In this document: piece by piece, positions 1 to 7,498 of the stretch
How the letters are laid out: the number at the start of each line of letters is the position of its first letter
Position numbering within the stretch: the stretch's first letter is position 1
Assembly: GCA_900549345.1 (NCBI GenBank)
Contig: UROC01000017.1
Span: forward strand, 1 to 27,879
Length of the DNA: 27,879 nt
Source of the DNA: an uncultured Collinsella sp.
GTDB taxonomy: Bacteria; Actinomycetota; Coriobacteriia; Coriobacteriales; Coriobacteriaceae
Reading direction: 5' to 3'
The notes under the pieces: model-generated
What the model was told of the DNA's origin: nothing
What the model saw: the letters and a program-made list of their open reading frames with translations, nothing else
The model's database searches: none
Position numbers and translations under genes: made by a program

Positions 1-6
1 TCGGAT

Positions 7-711
7 TTATGTCAATCCTGGTCTAACAGAGCCTTTGATAATCGGGTAGTAACTTGTCTGCATAAGCGCCTTGTTGGCGACCTTCTTGGCCACATTGGTC
101 TGAACCGTTTTGGAAAACGCCGTCAAGGCGGAGTTGGCACCGCTCACGCCGGCCATCACGGCCAGGAGAAGGGCGAAGGCCGCCAAGGTCTCATCATCCA
201 TCTCGTCGCAATCGTCGATAAATGACTGCCAGCCGTAGAGATACGCCAGCTTCTGCATGATTCGAAAGGCGTGGACATAGTACTGCGTCACGTCCGCCGG
301 GATCGTTCCGAGCATCGCTAACCCGCCGGGTAATCCCGCGGAGAACGAAAGAACGGTCGATTTCCTCGTCTCGAAATCAATAACGTCCATAGCAATAGAG
401 TCGACAAGGTTGGAATCCACCCCAGCGGCAGCCGGACTTGCTGAAATCGCGAGCTCCACTCGCTCTTCCGAGACGCCTCGCTTCCGGAACTCAGAACGGA
501 GGAAGTGGTCGCGCTCGATCGCCACGCCCTTCAGCCTCGTCACCTTCCGGAGGAAGGTGACGGCGTATCTCTGGGCTTCTTCCTCCTGCCGATCAGCCTC
601 GGCCTTTAGGTCCCCAATACCCTCCCCAACACTATCCAACACAGATAATTCCGTTCGTTCTTTTGGTTTTGGAATGTTTCTCCTCACGCTACTCACCAAC
701 TTTTTCGGCAT
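7..711 (-). CDS. EcsC-family protein, possibly truncated by a frameshift
   Basis: The middle of the protein matches the EcsC family (named after Bacillus EcsC; biochemical role poorly defined). The recognisable stretch is the glycine-rich segment SAGLPGGLAMLGTIPADVTQ, followed by the helix YYVHAFRIMQKLAYLYGW, then KVANKALMQTSYYPIIK near the C-terminus. The gene overlaps the end of the restriction-modification gene on the same strand, so the two are probably cotranscribed. The start is uncertain: ATG at 711 has no clear ribosome binding site, a GTG at 687 begins one base after the upstream stop codon, and an ATG at 753 would overlap by 65 bases. Family members usually continue well past the YYPIIK segment. 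Here the frame stops almost at once, while the neighbouring frame stays open to the window edge (reading IDINP). This suggests a one-base frameshift or a real truncation. Confidence 0.7.
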   Translation of the reverse strand: MPKKLVSSVRRNIPKPKERTELSVLDSVGEGIGDLKAEADRQEEEAQRYAVTFLRKVTRLKGVAIERDHFLRSEFRKRGVSEERVELAISASPAAAGVDSNLVDSIAMDVIDFETRKSTVLSFSAGLPGGLAMLGTIPADVTQYYVHAFRIMQKLAYLYGWQSFIDDCDEMDDETLAAFALLLAVMAGVSGANSALTAFSKTVQTNVAKKVANKALMQTSYYPIIKGSVRPGLT

Positions 712-3475
712 AAAGACTGAACAGATGGGCGACGATCTTTTCTTCGTCTCCATCGAAACTCATGCCATATGCAGACTCAACGGCCGCGTCCAAATCAGAA
801 TGGGCCTTAACTAAATCGTTGAACAGGAAGAACGAATCGGCTCCATACAGTGTTGCCAAGGAGCAATCAGGGTAATTGGACCTAGCCTTTATAACGGCTT
901 TCGCCCGCTCCTCAATTTCGTTGATGTCGTCTTGGTCAGCATCTGGATAGGGAAAGTTGTAGTACACGGATGGAGCATATCGGTAGTCATTTTTCAACCT
1001 ACCGGCAACGGTTCTCATCCAGGCATTGTGTGTCTGCGACATGAGCAACCCGAAGTCAAACATGCTTGCTCCGTCAACGATTACAACGGCGTCGCTCGCC
1101 ACCACACTTCTGGAGACATAACCAATAGGAATGTACTTCCGCCGTGCGGACGAAACTCTAGGAATTATGATGTAGTCGTTCTCCGGCTGCCTAATCTGTG
1201 TAAATAGTTGCGGGCTATCAGCGGTCTTGCGAATTCTCGGAATTTTGTTTGATGCGCGATACTCACGAACGGCCCTGATACGTTTCATTATTTCAGTGTT
1301 GTTCGTATATTCCGCAGGATTAACTCCATCAAGCCAGAGACAGTAGCGTGAGAAGTCGGTTTCATTCAGAAACTCGCGGCTTCCAACGAAGGGACGGAAT
1401 AGCTTTTCGCAATCTGGATATCTACTCAGGAACTGCTTCTTTTCTTCAGCCGAAAAGAGAAGCTGTCCATTCTCCATAGGCTGACTCCCCTGCGTGACTT
1501 TGCAGCCGCGCCGATTAATACACTTTTTCCTGTTTTTAATCCATACGTCTGGAGCGCTCTTTAGGTATCCATTGATATGAGAGGCGAATATTGGCCCATC
1601 AGCGCCGAACAAGACCTTTTTATGGCCATCTTCAAACATCGAGAAGCCAACGATAACGCACATCACGCCCGCTTTGTCTGAAGCCTCGCTATCCCAAAGG
1701 AACGTCGTATACGCAAAATTAATCACGCAGCCCGCTTCGGAAAGAATCTTCCAAAGAGATCCCACTGATTCGCCCTGACAAATGGAATTCGAAGAAACGA
1801 AAGCGCATCGAATGTTGGTGCCCTTGGAATAGTCGGCCGCCTTTTTAAACCAGCCAGCAACATAGTCCAGTTTTCCCGCATTGCTTAACCCATCGAACAG
1901 CGAGGAAACATCATTCGATTGTTCTTTTGACTGCATGGCCTGACCCAGGAACGGCGGGTTTCCGAGGACGTAGTCGACCCCATCAGCCGCGACGACGTCG
2001 TTCCAGTCGGTACGCAGCGCGTTGGCGTTGACGATGCCCTCATAGTCCGTGAGCGGGAGTTCCTGGTAGACGCGCTGCGTCACTTTTGCGGTGTCAGCGT
2101 CCGCCTGCTTCTCGGCGATCCAGAGCGCCGTGCGGGCAACGCAGCAAGCGAAGTCCTCCAGCTCAATACCATGGAAGTTCTTTAGGTTGACCAGCACGTC
2201 GCGATCGCCGGAATCCTCAAAGCTGAATGACGTCTGCTCACCCTGGAGCTCGAAGAGGACGCGGTTCTCCAGCTGCCTCAGGCACAGGTAGCTCTCCGTC
2301 AGGAAGTTGCCTGAACCGGCAGCCGGGTCGAGGATAGAGACGCTACCGATTTTTTCATGCAGGTCCTTGAGCGCACGGGTCCTCGCACCGCCCGCGACGG
2401 GCTTAGCACGGGCCTCCTCGAACTCAGCCTTGAAGCCGTCGAGGAAGAGCGGGTCTATGACCTTGTGGATGTTCTCGGGGCTCGTGAAGTGCTGGCCGTT
2501 TGCGCGGCGGTGGTCGTGGGACAGAGCGCCCTCGAAGATGGAGCCGAAAACCGTGGGGCTCACGCCCGACCAATCAAACTCCTGGCACCCCTCGACGATG
2601 AGCGTATGGCGGAAGTTCTCGGACAGGGGCGGAATCTCCGTCTTCTCCCGGAAGAGGCCGCCATTCATGTAGGGCAGTTTCTTCAGCCAGGACTCGGCGT
2701 ACTTGTCGCGTTCCTCGTCCTTGGTGTCGAGCCAAACGAAAAGGTCCTTGAGGCCGCGCCTGAGATCGCCTGCCGAGAAGTGGGCGACGTAGTCGCGGAA
2801 AGCGTTGGGGGCCACGAGTCCCGAGTCCTCGCAGAACATGAGGAACATGAGACGCGTCATGAGTACAGAGAGCGCATGGTGATTCTCGGGCGTGTCGGGA
2901 TCATCGAACGCCTCGGCGACCTGGTCATGGAGTTTCGACATGATCTTGCCGGCCTCGACGGAAACGGCGCGGGAGATCGTGGCCGGGGCCTCTGCCCCGC
3001 CCTTGAGGAACTGAATGGCCGCGAGGTTCTTGGGGAGCTCGGCGAGCGGCAACTTGAAAAGAGGCTCCCGGCATAGCGAGTCCCGCTCGCGGTCGAAGAC
3101 CCAAAACTCGGCAAAATTGCAAGCGATGATGTAGCGCGGCTGTTGGGAGAGGGGCATGCCCTGAGCGTAGGCGTTGCCCTGCTTCGCGGGCGTCACCTTG
3201 CGGCCCTGGCGCGTCTCCTCCTTGGCGAGGTCGATTCCCAGCGACTTCTGTTCGACAAGGGTTTTGGCTGATGGTATGAAGACGTCGATATAGCCCTCAT
3301 GCGTGCTCGCGTCGGTGGAGACGGGCTTTTCGAACTCGAGCCTCGAGACTGCATCCTCAACGCCCAGGACGTTCTGATAGAAGTCGATCCAGAACCGCTG
3401 GGTGTCCTGGTTCTCATTTCCCTTGTTCGCCCACCTGCTGGCGAATGACTCCGCGTCAGATTTTTTACCGGCCAT
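689..3475 (-). CDS. MmeI-like Type IIL/IIG restriction-modification enzyme (fused nuclease, methyltransferase and specificity domains)
   Basis: This 928-residue protein is close to MmeI in length (about 919). One chain should both methylate and cut DNA. The N-terminal domain has a PD-(D/E)XK-type arrangement: Asp64 in GYIDVF, then Glu75 and Lys77 in LVEQKS. A helical spacer follows, including RLMFLMFCEDSGL, and then FTSPENIHKVIDPLF. The N6-adenine methyltransferase domain has motif I, LDPAAGSGNF, near residue 383 and the catalytic NPPF motif at 506-509. The remainder, about 520-928, should be the target recognition and C-terminal part. The start is ATG 3475 because AAGGAGG lies just upstream; the longer open frame to 3538 lacks such a site. 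DNA coding for the first ~510 residues is GC-rich, while the specificity part is clearly AT-richer. All expected catalytic residues are present, so it is probably active. The recognition site cannot be read from the sequence. Confidence 0.88.
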   Translation of the reverse strand: MAGKKSDAESFASRWANKGNENQDTQRFWIDFYQNVLGVEDAVSRLEFEKPVSTDASTHEGYIDVFIPSAKTLVEQKSLGIDLAKEETRQGRKVTPAKQGNAYAQGMPLSQQPRYIIACNFAEFWVFDRERDSLCREPLFKLPLAELPKNLAAIQFLKGGAEAPATISRAVSVEAGKIMSKLHDQVAEAFDDPDTPENHHALSVLMTRLMFLMFCEDSGLVAPNAFRDYVAHFSAGDLRRGLKDLFVWLDTKDEERDKYAESWLKKLPYMNGGLFREKTEIPPLSENFRHTLIVEGCQEFDWSGVSPTVFGSIFEGALSHDHRRANGQHFTSPENIHKVIDPLFLDGFKAEFEEARAKPVAGGARTRALKDLHEKIGSVSILDPAAGSGNFLTESYLCLRQLENRVLFELQGEQTSFSFEDSGDRDVLVNLKNFHGIELEDFACCVARTALWIAEKQADADTAKVTQRVYQELPLTDYEGIVNANALRTDWNDVVAADGVDYVLGNPPFLGQAMQSKEQSNDVSSLFDGLSNAGKLDYVAGWFKKAADYSKGTNIRCAFVSSNSICQGESVGSLWKILSEAGCVINFAYTTFLWDSEASDKAGVMCVIVGFSMFEDGHKKVLFGADGPIFASHINGYLKSAPDVWIKNRKKCINRRGCKVTQGSQPMENGQLLFSAEEKKQFLSRYPDCEKLFRPFVGSREFLNETDFSRYCLWLDGVNPAEYTNNTEIMKRIRAVREYRASNKIPRIRKTADSPQLFTQIRQPENDYIIIPRVSSARRKYIPIGYVSRSVVASDAVVIVDGASMFDFGLLMSQTHNAWMRTVAGRLKNDYRYAPSVYYNFPYPDADQDDINEIEERAKAVIKARSNYPDCSLATLYGADSFFLFNDLVKAHSDLDAAVESAYGMSFDGDEEKIVAHLFSLYAEKVGE

Positions 3476-3628
3476 CTGGCCTCCTTGTATCGAAATCCAT
3501 CGCTTTCGATTGTAGGGGAGGGAAGTCCGGTGACTCACCTATATAGCTCAGTAATGAATAATTGTTGTGGGCGGATGGGGGCGAAAATATAAATTGCGCT
3601 TCAAAAGGTGCTTGTTGCCATTTTGGGT

Positions 3629-3820
3629 TTACTCATCTTGCCGGTCGGTCGTTGAACGTTCCATATCTTTGCGGATGAGGTCCTTGATGTACTGGTTGCG
3701 GTTCTCTTTGGCCTGAAAGTACGCCAGGACGTCGGCATCGGCCGGGAAGAACTTGACGTTGAAAGATTTGACGTTGGCCTTGCGGTACTTCTCGTTGGCT
3801 TTTGCCTGGGCCTCTGACAT
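3629..3820 (-). CDS. Small ribbon-helix-helix-like protein
   Basis: This is a 63-residue basic protein with a strong ribosome binding site (GAGGAG) ahead of ATG 3820. The core FNVKFFPADADVLAYFQ, followed by NRNQYIKDLIRKDM, fits the ribbon-helix-helix pattern of a short strand followed by two helices. That fold is typical of Arc/CopG-type DNA-binding proteins and of some antitoxins. The N-terminal 18 residues are rich in Lys, Ala and Asn and are probably flexible. It is transcribed in the same direction as the restriction-modification gene and sits 153 bases upstream of it. It could regulate that gene or be an unrelated orphan. No partner toxin gene is visible next to it. The fold assignment comes from pattern only. 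Confidence 0.65.
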   Translation of the reverse strand: MSEAQAKANEKYRKANVKSFNVKFFPADADVLAYFQAKENRNQYIKDLIRKDMERSTTDRQDE

Positions 3821-3869
3821 GACAGCTCTCCTCTAATCGAAGCTACTTCGTATAATTCTATTATTTGTG

Positions 3870-3914
3870 ACGGCCCCGTACCTTGGACGCAAGATGTTCA
3901 AGGTACGGGGCCGT
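3870..3914. repeat. Perfect 16-bp inverted repeat with a 13-base loop
   Basis: Arms at 3870-3885 (ACGGCCCCGTACCTTG) and 3899-3914 are exact reverse complements. Neither side is followed by a T-run, so this is not a standard intrinsic terminator. It lies between the ribbon-helix-helix gene and the tRNA gene, close to the likely edge of the accessory block. Confidence 0.8.
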
Positions 3915-3944
3915 TAACTGATGAAGGTTGCATGAAGATGGTTG

Positions 3945-3990
3945 GGGGTGAAAAAACTTAGAAAAATATTTCACCCCTTTTTCACCCCTT
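3945..3990. repeat. Clustered TTTCACCCC repeats beside tRNA-Thr
   Basis: GGGGTGAAA at 3945-3953 is the reverse complement of TTTCACCCC at 3969-3977, and a second TTTTCACCCC copy follows directly, ending near 3988. The stretch lies between the tRNA terminator and the accessory genes. It may be a remnant attachment site or the end of a lost integrase gene, but no integrase is visible. Confidence 0.4.
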
Positions 3991-4011
3991 TGCGGAGTGT
4001 CGCGGAGTCTA

Positions 4012-4050
4012 GAAAATAAAAAAGCTCAGAAGCAATTATGCTTCTGAGCT
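4012..4050 (-). terminator. Intrinsic terminator of tRNA-Thr
   Basis: On the minus strand an 11-bp perfect stem (AGCTCAGAAGC with GCTTCTGAGCT, 4023-4050) has a six-base loop and is followed by TTTTTTATTTT. It begins 13 bases after the tRNA 3' end. Confidence 0.9.
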
Positions 4051-4062
4051 GCACTAATGCAA

Positions 4063-4138
4063 TGGAGCCAGCGACCGGGCTCGAACCGGTGACCCCCGCT
4101 TTACGAGAGCGGTGCTCTACCAACTGAGCTACGCTGGC
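4063..4138 (-). tRNA. tRNA-Thr (anticodon CGT)
   Basis: This is a 76-base cloverleaf on the minus strand. The acceptor stem GCCAGCG pairs with CGCTGGC. The D arm contains AGCTCAGTTGGTAGAGC. The anticodon stem CCGCT/AGCGG encloses the loop CTCGTAA, giving anticodon CGT, which reads ACG. The T arm contains GGTTCGAGCC. The CCA end is encoded (4063-4065). It has its own promoter and terminator, so it is a single-gene unit. The gene's 3' end faces the restriction-modification block, the usual orientation for tRNA-targeted integration. Confidence 0.97.
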
Positions 4139-4177
4139 GGCCATGTGGTGACGCAACTGAGGCGTCAACGTCTGTCT

Positions 4178-4206
4178 ATGATACGGGACATCGCAAATCC
4201 GCGCAA
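4178..4206 (-). promoter_or_regulatory. Promoter of tRNA-Thr
   Basis: On the minus strand TTGCGC (4201-4206) and TATCAT (4178-4183) are separated by exactly 17 bases. The -10 lies about 40 bases upstream of the mature tRNA 5' end, leaving room for a short leader. Confidence 0.65.
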
Positions 4207-4345
4207 GGGTTCTGGCAGCTTTTCTCACTTTTCATGCACTAATATTGAAGGCGTGATGTCTGCGACGCCTCTTTGGTGCTTGACCTGCTGTCGAGTCAGC
4301 TGCCGGCATCCTGTTCGTATGGATGCCGAACGAAACGAGGCGGCG

Positions 4346-4828
4346 ATGGCCCAGCCCAAGATTCTCCTTACGCGTATCGATGATCGCTTTATCTATGGGC
4401 AAGATGTTGAGCTGTGGAACGAAGTCGCAGGCACTAACCTTGTCCTGGTCGTCAACGACGAGATTGCGGCTGATTCGCGCAAGTGGGCGCCTATGAGGGT
4501 CGCGGCGCCCGAGGGCGTGTGGACGCGGTTTTTCTCGGTGCAAAGGACCATCGACATCATTCATACCGCAACGCCGCGCCAATTGATCTTGATTATGGTT
4601 GCCTCGCCTGTCGACGCGCTGGCTCTGGTTAAGGGCGGGGTGCCCATCACCAAGATCAGCGTCGGCCATATGCGTGCGGGGGAGGGCAAGCGTTCCGTGA
4701 CGCCTGCAGTCGCCATAGACGATGCGGACGTTGCCGCCTTCAAAGAGCTGCAAGAGCTCGGCATAGAGCTAGAAATCCGCTATCTCCCCAGTTCCGCCCC
4801 CGACCCCATTGGCAATCTGTTCAACTGA
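4346..4828 (+). CDS. Orphan PTS IIB protein, mannose/sorbose family, active-site His replaced by Tyr
   Basis: The 160-residue length and the N-terminus ILLTRIDDRFIYGQDVELW identify the EIIB sorbose/mannose family, which normally begins with RIDDRLIHGQ. The later NDEIAADSRKWAPMRVAAP and GGVPITKISVGHMRAGEGKR segments also match. The phosphorylated His of the family corresponds to Tyr17 here, so it probably cannot carry phosphate in the usual way. No IIA, IIC or IID partner lies nearby. The start is ATG 4346, with GAGG five bases upstream; the open frame reaches further upstream but runs through the tRNA gene. It may act as a regulatory or binding relative of PTS IIB rather than as a transporter part. 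That role is inference. Confidence 0.82.
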   Translation: MAQPKILLTRIDDRFIYGQDVELWNEVAGTNLVLVVNDEIAADSRKWAPMRVAAPEGVWTRFFSVQRTIDIIHTATPRQLILIMVASPVDALALVKGGVPITKISVGHMRAGEGKRSVTPAVAIDDADVAAFKELQELGIELEIRYLPSSAPDPIGNLFN

Positions 4829-5084
4829 TCCCTTGGGGACGGAGGAAAACGGATCATTTTGCCCTTGCGAGGGACGCGCGCGATGCCGCCTGTCAAAAAC
4901 TATGCCCATTTACTACGTTTGATTGGCTATCGTCGAGCATGTCGAATTTGAGATAAACAAAACCGCAGGTATACTGCTCACAAATGTAACAAAAACCGGT
5001 GCATGGTCGAGCATCCCGGGCTAAACGTAGTAAATGGGCATAGTTTTGATATGTCACTCATACAGTCACAGAAAAAACGAGCCT
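4829..5084. repeat. Intergenic element with a 25-bp perfect inverted repeat
   Basis: Arms at 4896-4920 and 5023-5047 are exact reverse complements (outer part of the left arm AAAACTATGCCCATTTACTA). They enclose about 102 bases. I see no open frame inside. The size and terminal symmetry fit a small non-autonomous mobile or extragenic repeat. An RNA hairpin with a long internal domain is the alternative. The stretch from 4829 to 4895 contains nothing I recognise. Confidence 0.7.
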
Positions 5085-5127
5085 AAAAGATGAAAAAGCG
5101 CCCGCTGGCGGTGGTGCCGGCGGGCGC
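5085..5127 (-). terminator. Terminator downstream of galM
   Basis: The stem GCGCCCGC/GCGGGCGC (5098-5105 with 5120-5127) extends inward with GGC/GCC. On the minus strand it is followed by TTTTTCATCTTTT. Confidence 0.85.
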
Positions 5128-5154
5128 TGCTGTGCGATATGTCGCGTTGCGGGC

Positions 5155-6207
5155 TTAGTGCCTCATAAAGTGGTACTCGATCACATTGCTGTAGGGGTGA
5201 CCCGGGCCCACAATGCCCTGCGGGAATAGCGGCTGGTGCGGCGTGTCGGGGTACATCTCTGCCTCGAGGGCAAAGCCGGCGCCCCAGCCATAGTTGGCAT
5301 CGTCCTTGGCGTGCTCGTCGCCCAGCCAGTTGCCGGTGTAGAGCTGCACGCCCGGGGCGGTGGTGTAGTAGTCCAGCTCGCGACCGATCCACATCTCCTC
5401 GACGTGCATCGCGCGGCGCAGGTTGCGGCCGTACTGATAGCCATCGATGCACAGGCAGTGATCGTAGCCACGGGCCTGCTTGATCTGCGGGTCGTCGGCC
5501 TCCATGCCGGGTGCGACGGGGCGAAGCTCGCGAAAGTCAAACGGTGTTCCCTCGACCGGAGCAATCTCGCCGGTGGGGATGTTCTGCTCGTTAATGGGCA
5601 GGTAGTGGGCGGCGTTGGCGACAAAGAAATGTTCGCAGTCCATGCCGGCGTTATGGCCTGCAAGGTTAAAGTACGTGTGGTTGGTCATGGACACGTAGGT
5701 GGCGCGGTCGCTCTCGCAGCCATAATCGATGCGGAAGACGCCGGTGCGTGTAACGGTAAACACGGCCGTAAAGGTGCGGTTGCCGGGAAGACCCAGCTCG
5801 CCATCCTCAAGCGAGGTGGTCATACGCACGGCGTTGTGGACCTCGTCGAGTTCAACGTCCCACACGCGCTTGTGCAGGCCGTGCTCAAGATCGCTGTGCA
5901 GGTTGTTGACGCCTTCGTTGGTGGGCATATGCCAGTCCGTGCCGGCGATGGTGATCGTGGCACCCGCGGTGCGGTTGGCCACGGGGCCGATAGTCGCGCC
6001 AAAGCAGGCGGGGTTGTCAAAGTAATCCTCGAGCTTATCGAAGCCCAGCACCACATCGCGCACGTTGCCGGGAATGTCGGGCACATCGATACCCAGCACG
6101 GTGGCGCCATAGTCCATAATGCGAACGCAGATCTCGGGCCCGTTGAGGGTGTAACGATGAACGGGGGTACCGCACGGCGCGGTGCCGAAAAGCTCGGAAG
6201 TGATCAT
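5155..6207 (-). CDS. galM: Aldose 1-epimerase (galactose mutarotase)
   Basis: This cytosolic enzyme interconverts alpha and beta anomers of aldoses, feeding galactose or glucose released from sugars into metabolism. The 350-residue length is normal for the family. The expected catalytic and binding residues are all seen: His104 in VNNLH, His177 in MTNHTYFNLAGH, Asp249 in GYDHCL and the catalytic base Glu315 in FALEAEMYPD. The family often has Gln where Glu317 stands, which is a mild deviation. The start is ATG 6207 with AGGA five bases upstream. It is divergent from a DeoR-family regulator with about 206 bases between them, so that regulator is a plausible controller. A terminator follows directly, so the gene is probably transcribed alone. 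Confidence 0.93.
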   Translation of the reverse strand: MITSELFGTAPCGTPVHRYTLNGPEICVRIMDYGATVLGIDVPDIPGNVRDVVLGFDKLEDYFDNPACFGATIGPVANRTAGATITIAGTDWHMPTNEGVNNLHSDLEHGLHKRVWDVELDEVHNAVRMTTSLEDGELGLPGNRTFTAVFTVTRTGVFRIDYGCESDRATYVSMTNHTYFNLAGHNAGMDCEHFFVANAAHYLPINEQNIPTGEIAPVEGTPFDFRELRPVAPGMEADDPQIKQARGYDHCLCIDGYQYGRNLRRAMHVEEMWIGRELDYYTTAPGVQLYTGNWLGDEHAKDDANYGWGAGFALEAEMYPDTPHQPLFPQGIVGPGHPYSNVIEYHFMRH

Positions 6208-6345
6208 TTAGTTCCTAACATCGAGGTATTTCGGACAAACTGTAGCGCGAACAGGCGAGATTATCACTACACCCCACTAAAGTTGGGGGTATTTTTCTCA
6301 AAAAAGTGATGATTGGAGCTGTGCGGGCGTTCATTTTTGACGCGT

Positions 6346-6361
6346 ACGAGTCTGATACAAT
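6346..6361 (+). promoter_or_regulatory. Possible extended -10 promoter for the DeoR-family gene
   Basis: TGATACAAT (-10 TACAAT at 6356-6361 with an upstream TG) lies 52 bases before the GTG start. No good -35 is visible at 17 bases, so this is only a candidate. Confidence 0.35.
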
Positions 6362-6413
6362 TTGTTCGTTACTGTTTGAATGATATGCGCGCAAAGAACG
6401 GCGAGGATTCATC

Positions 6414-7178
6414 GTGATTAAGGCAGAGCGACAGGATAAGGTTCGTCAGCTGCTCGAGGAGCAGGGTACGGTCTCGGTCAAAGAGATTTCGGATGCGCTG
6501 GGCGTTTCGGACATGACGATTCGCCGCGACCTCGAAGAACTTGCGAGCCTAGGCGAGATCGAGCGCGTGCATGGCGGAGCCCGCAGTGCACAGGGCCGTC
6601 CCCACGCTATGCTGCGCCATGAGTATTCGCACAGCGAAAAGCGCACTAAGCATGCCGAGGAAAAGCTGCAGATCGCGCGCCGCGCTGTGGAGCTTATCGA
6701 GGAAGGCTCGACCATCTTCTTGGGTACGGGCACCACGGTTGAGCAGATGGCCTCGATGCTGCCGACGTTTCGCCTGCGCATTGTGACCAATTCGCTTTCG
6801 GTGTTTAACCTGCTCGAGGCGCGCGAAGACTGCGAGCTGTGCCTCGTGGGCGGTATGTACCGCCGCCGCACTGCCGCTTTTGTGGGGCCGACGGCCGAGG
6901 ATACCCTACGTGCGCTGGGCATCGATGCGGCGTTTATCGGCGCCAACGGTATCTTGGACGGTGACGTATCCACGTCCAACATGGACGAGGGCCGTATCCA
7001 GCAGCTCGCCTTTAGCAAGGCGGACTCGCGCTATCTGATCGCCGACTCCAGCAAGATCGGCAAGCGCGACTTCTACACCTTCTGCCGCCTGGACAGCTTG
7101 GACGCCGTGGTGTGCGAGCCGGATATTGCCGACGAGGACCGCGCCGCCATCGAGGAGCACACGCAGGTCATTTGCTAG
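6414..7178 (+). CDS. DeoR/GlpR-family sugar-responsive transcriptional regulator
   Basis: The 254-residue length and two-domain layout are typical of DeoR repressors. The N-terminal winged helix at about 6-57 contains VKEISDALGVSDMTIRRDLEEL and the family hallmark GEIERVHGGA. The C-terminal sensor domain, about 75-235, belongs to the phosphosugar-binding (DeoRC) type, with the motif FLGTGTTVEQMA and later NSLSVFNLLE. Such proteins usually repress sugar genes until a sugar phosphate binds. The start is GTG 6414 with GAGGA seven bases upstream. Its place divergent from galM makes galM a likely target. The last 155 coding bases are duplicated, with 13 mismatches by my count, at 18826-18980. Confidence 0.92.
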   Translation: MIKAERQDKVRQLLEEQGTVSVKEISDALGVSDMTIRRDLEELASLGEIERVHGGARSAQGRPHAMLRHEYSHSEKRTKHAEEKLQIARRAVELIEEGSTIFLGTGTTVEQMASMLPTFRLRIVTNSLSVFNLLEAREDCELCLVGGMYRRRTAAFVGPTAEDTLRALGIDAAFIGANGILDGDVSTSNMDEGRIQQLAFSKADSRYLIADSSKIGKRDFYTFCRLDSLDAVVCEPDIADEDRAAIEEHTQVIC

Positions 7179-7192
7179 CGAGTGCCGCCGTG

Positions 7193-7498
7193 CTAGATCA
7201 GGCGGGCGTAGTCCTGTGACTGGTGAAAGACGTGGGCGATATAGATCGCATCGTGCTCAAACTTGTAAAGGCACGCGTAGTTGTCGACGGGAAACGATCG
7301 ATAATTGCGTGTCGCCAGTTCCCGTATGTGGGAGAGGGGCCGTAGGAGCGACTGCTCGCGAAGCAGGTCAAGCTGATATTCAAACTCGGCAACAAAATTG
7401 CCCGCTGCACGTGGATTCATGAGGATTTGAGCAAGGTATCCGACAATACTCTCGTACTCATATCGTGCGCTTTTGAGTATTACGACGTTATAGGTCAT
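7193..7498 (-). CDS. RelE/ParE-family toxin
   Basis: The protein is 101 residues, normal for this family. It begins NVVILKSARYEYESIVGYLAQ, has the conserved central RELATRNYRSFPVDNYACLY and ends HDAIYIAHVFHQSQDYARLI, which fits the RelE/ParE superfamily ending of a beta strand carrying a basic or His residue followed by a D-Y pair. Members either cut mRNA on the ribosome or poison gyrase; the sequence alone does not decide which. Its start overlaps the end of the antitoxin gene by 11 bases, so translation is coupled, in the common antitoxin-first order. Confidence 0.85.
   Translation of the reverse strand: MTYNVVILKSARYEYESIVGYLAQILMNPRAAGNFVAEFEYQLDLLREQSLLRPLSHIRELATRNYRSFPVDNYACLYKFEHDAIYIAHVFHQSQDYARLI

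Noticed and set aside
3945..3990. TTTCACC repeats near the tRNA as another PRD-regulator operator
   Set aside because: The half-sites point outward, are far apart and do not have the 5-base centre seen at 9450 and 12977.
4112..4345. An upstream extension of the orphan IIB reading frame
   Set aside because: It runs back into the tRNA-Thr gene and has no similarity to the family, which begins at the ILLTRIDDR segment.
6275..6300. CCCCACTAAAGTTGGGG followed by TATTTTT as a terminator
   Set aside because: The pairing is short with a bulge, and the site lies ahead of the DeoR-family gene with no upstream plus-strand transcript to end.
5236..6309. A 357-codon open frame opposite galM
   Set aside because: It is the antisense of a gene with all GalM catalytic residues. 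It has no family match.
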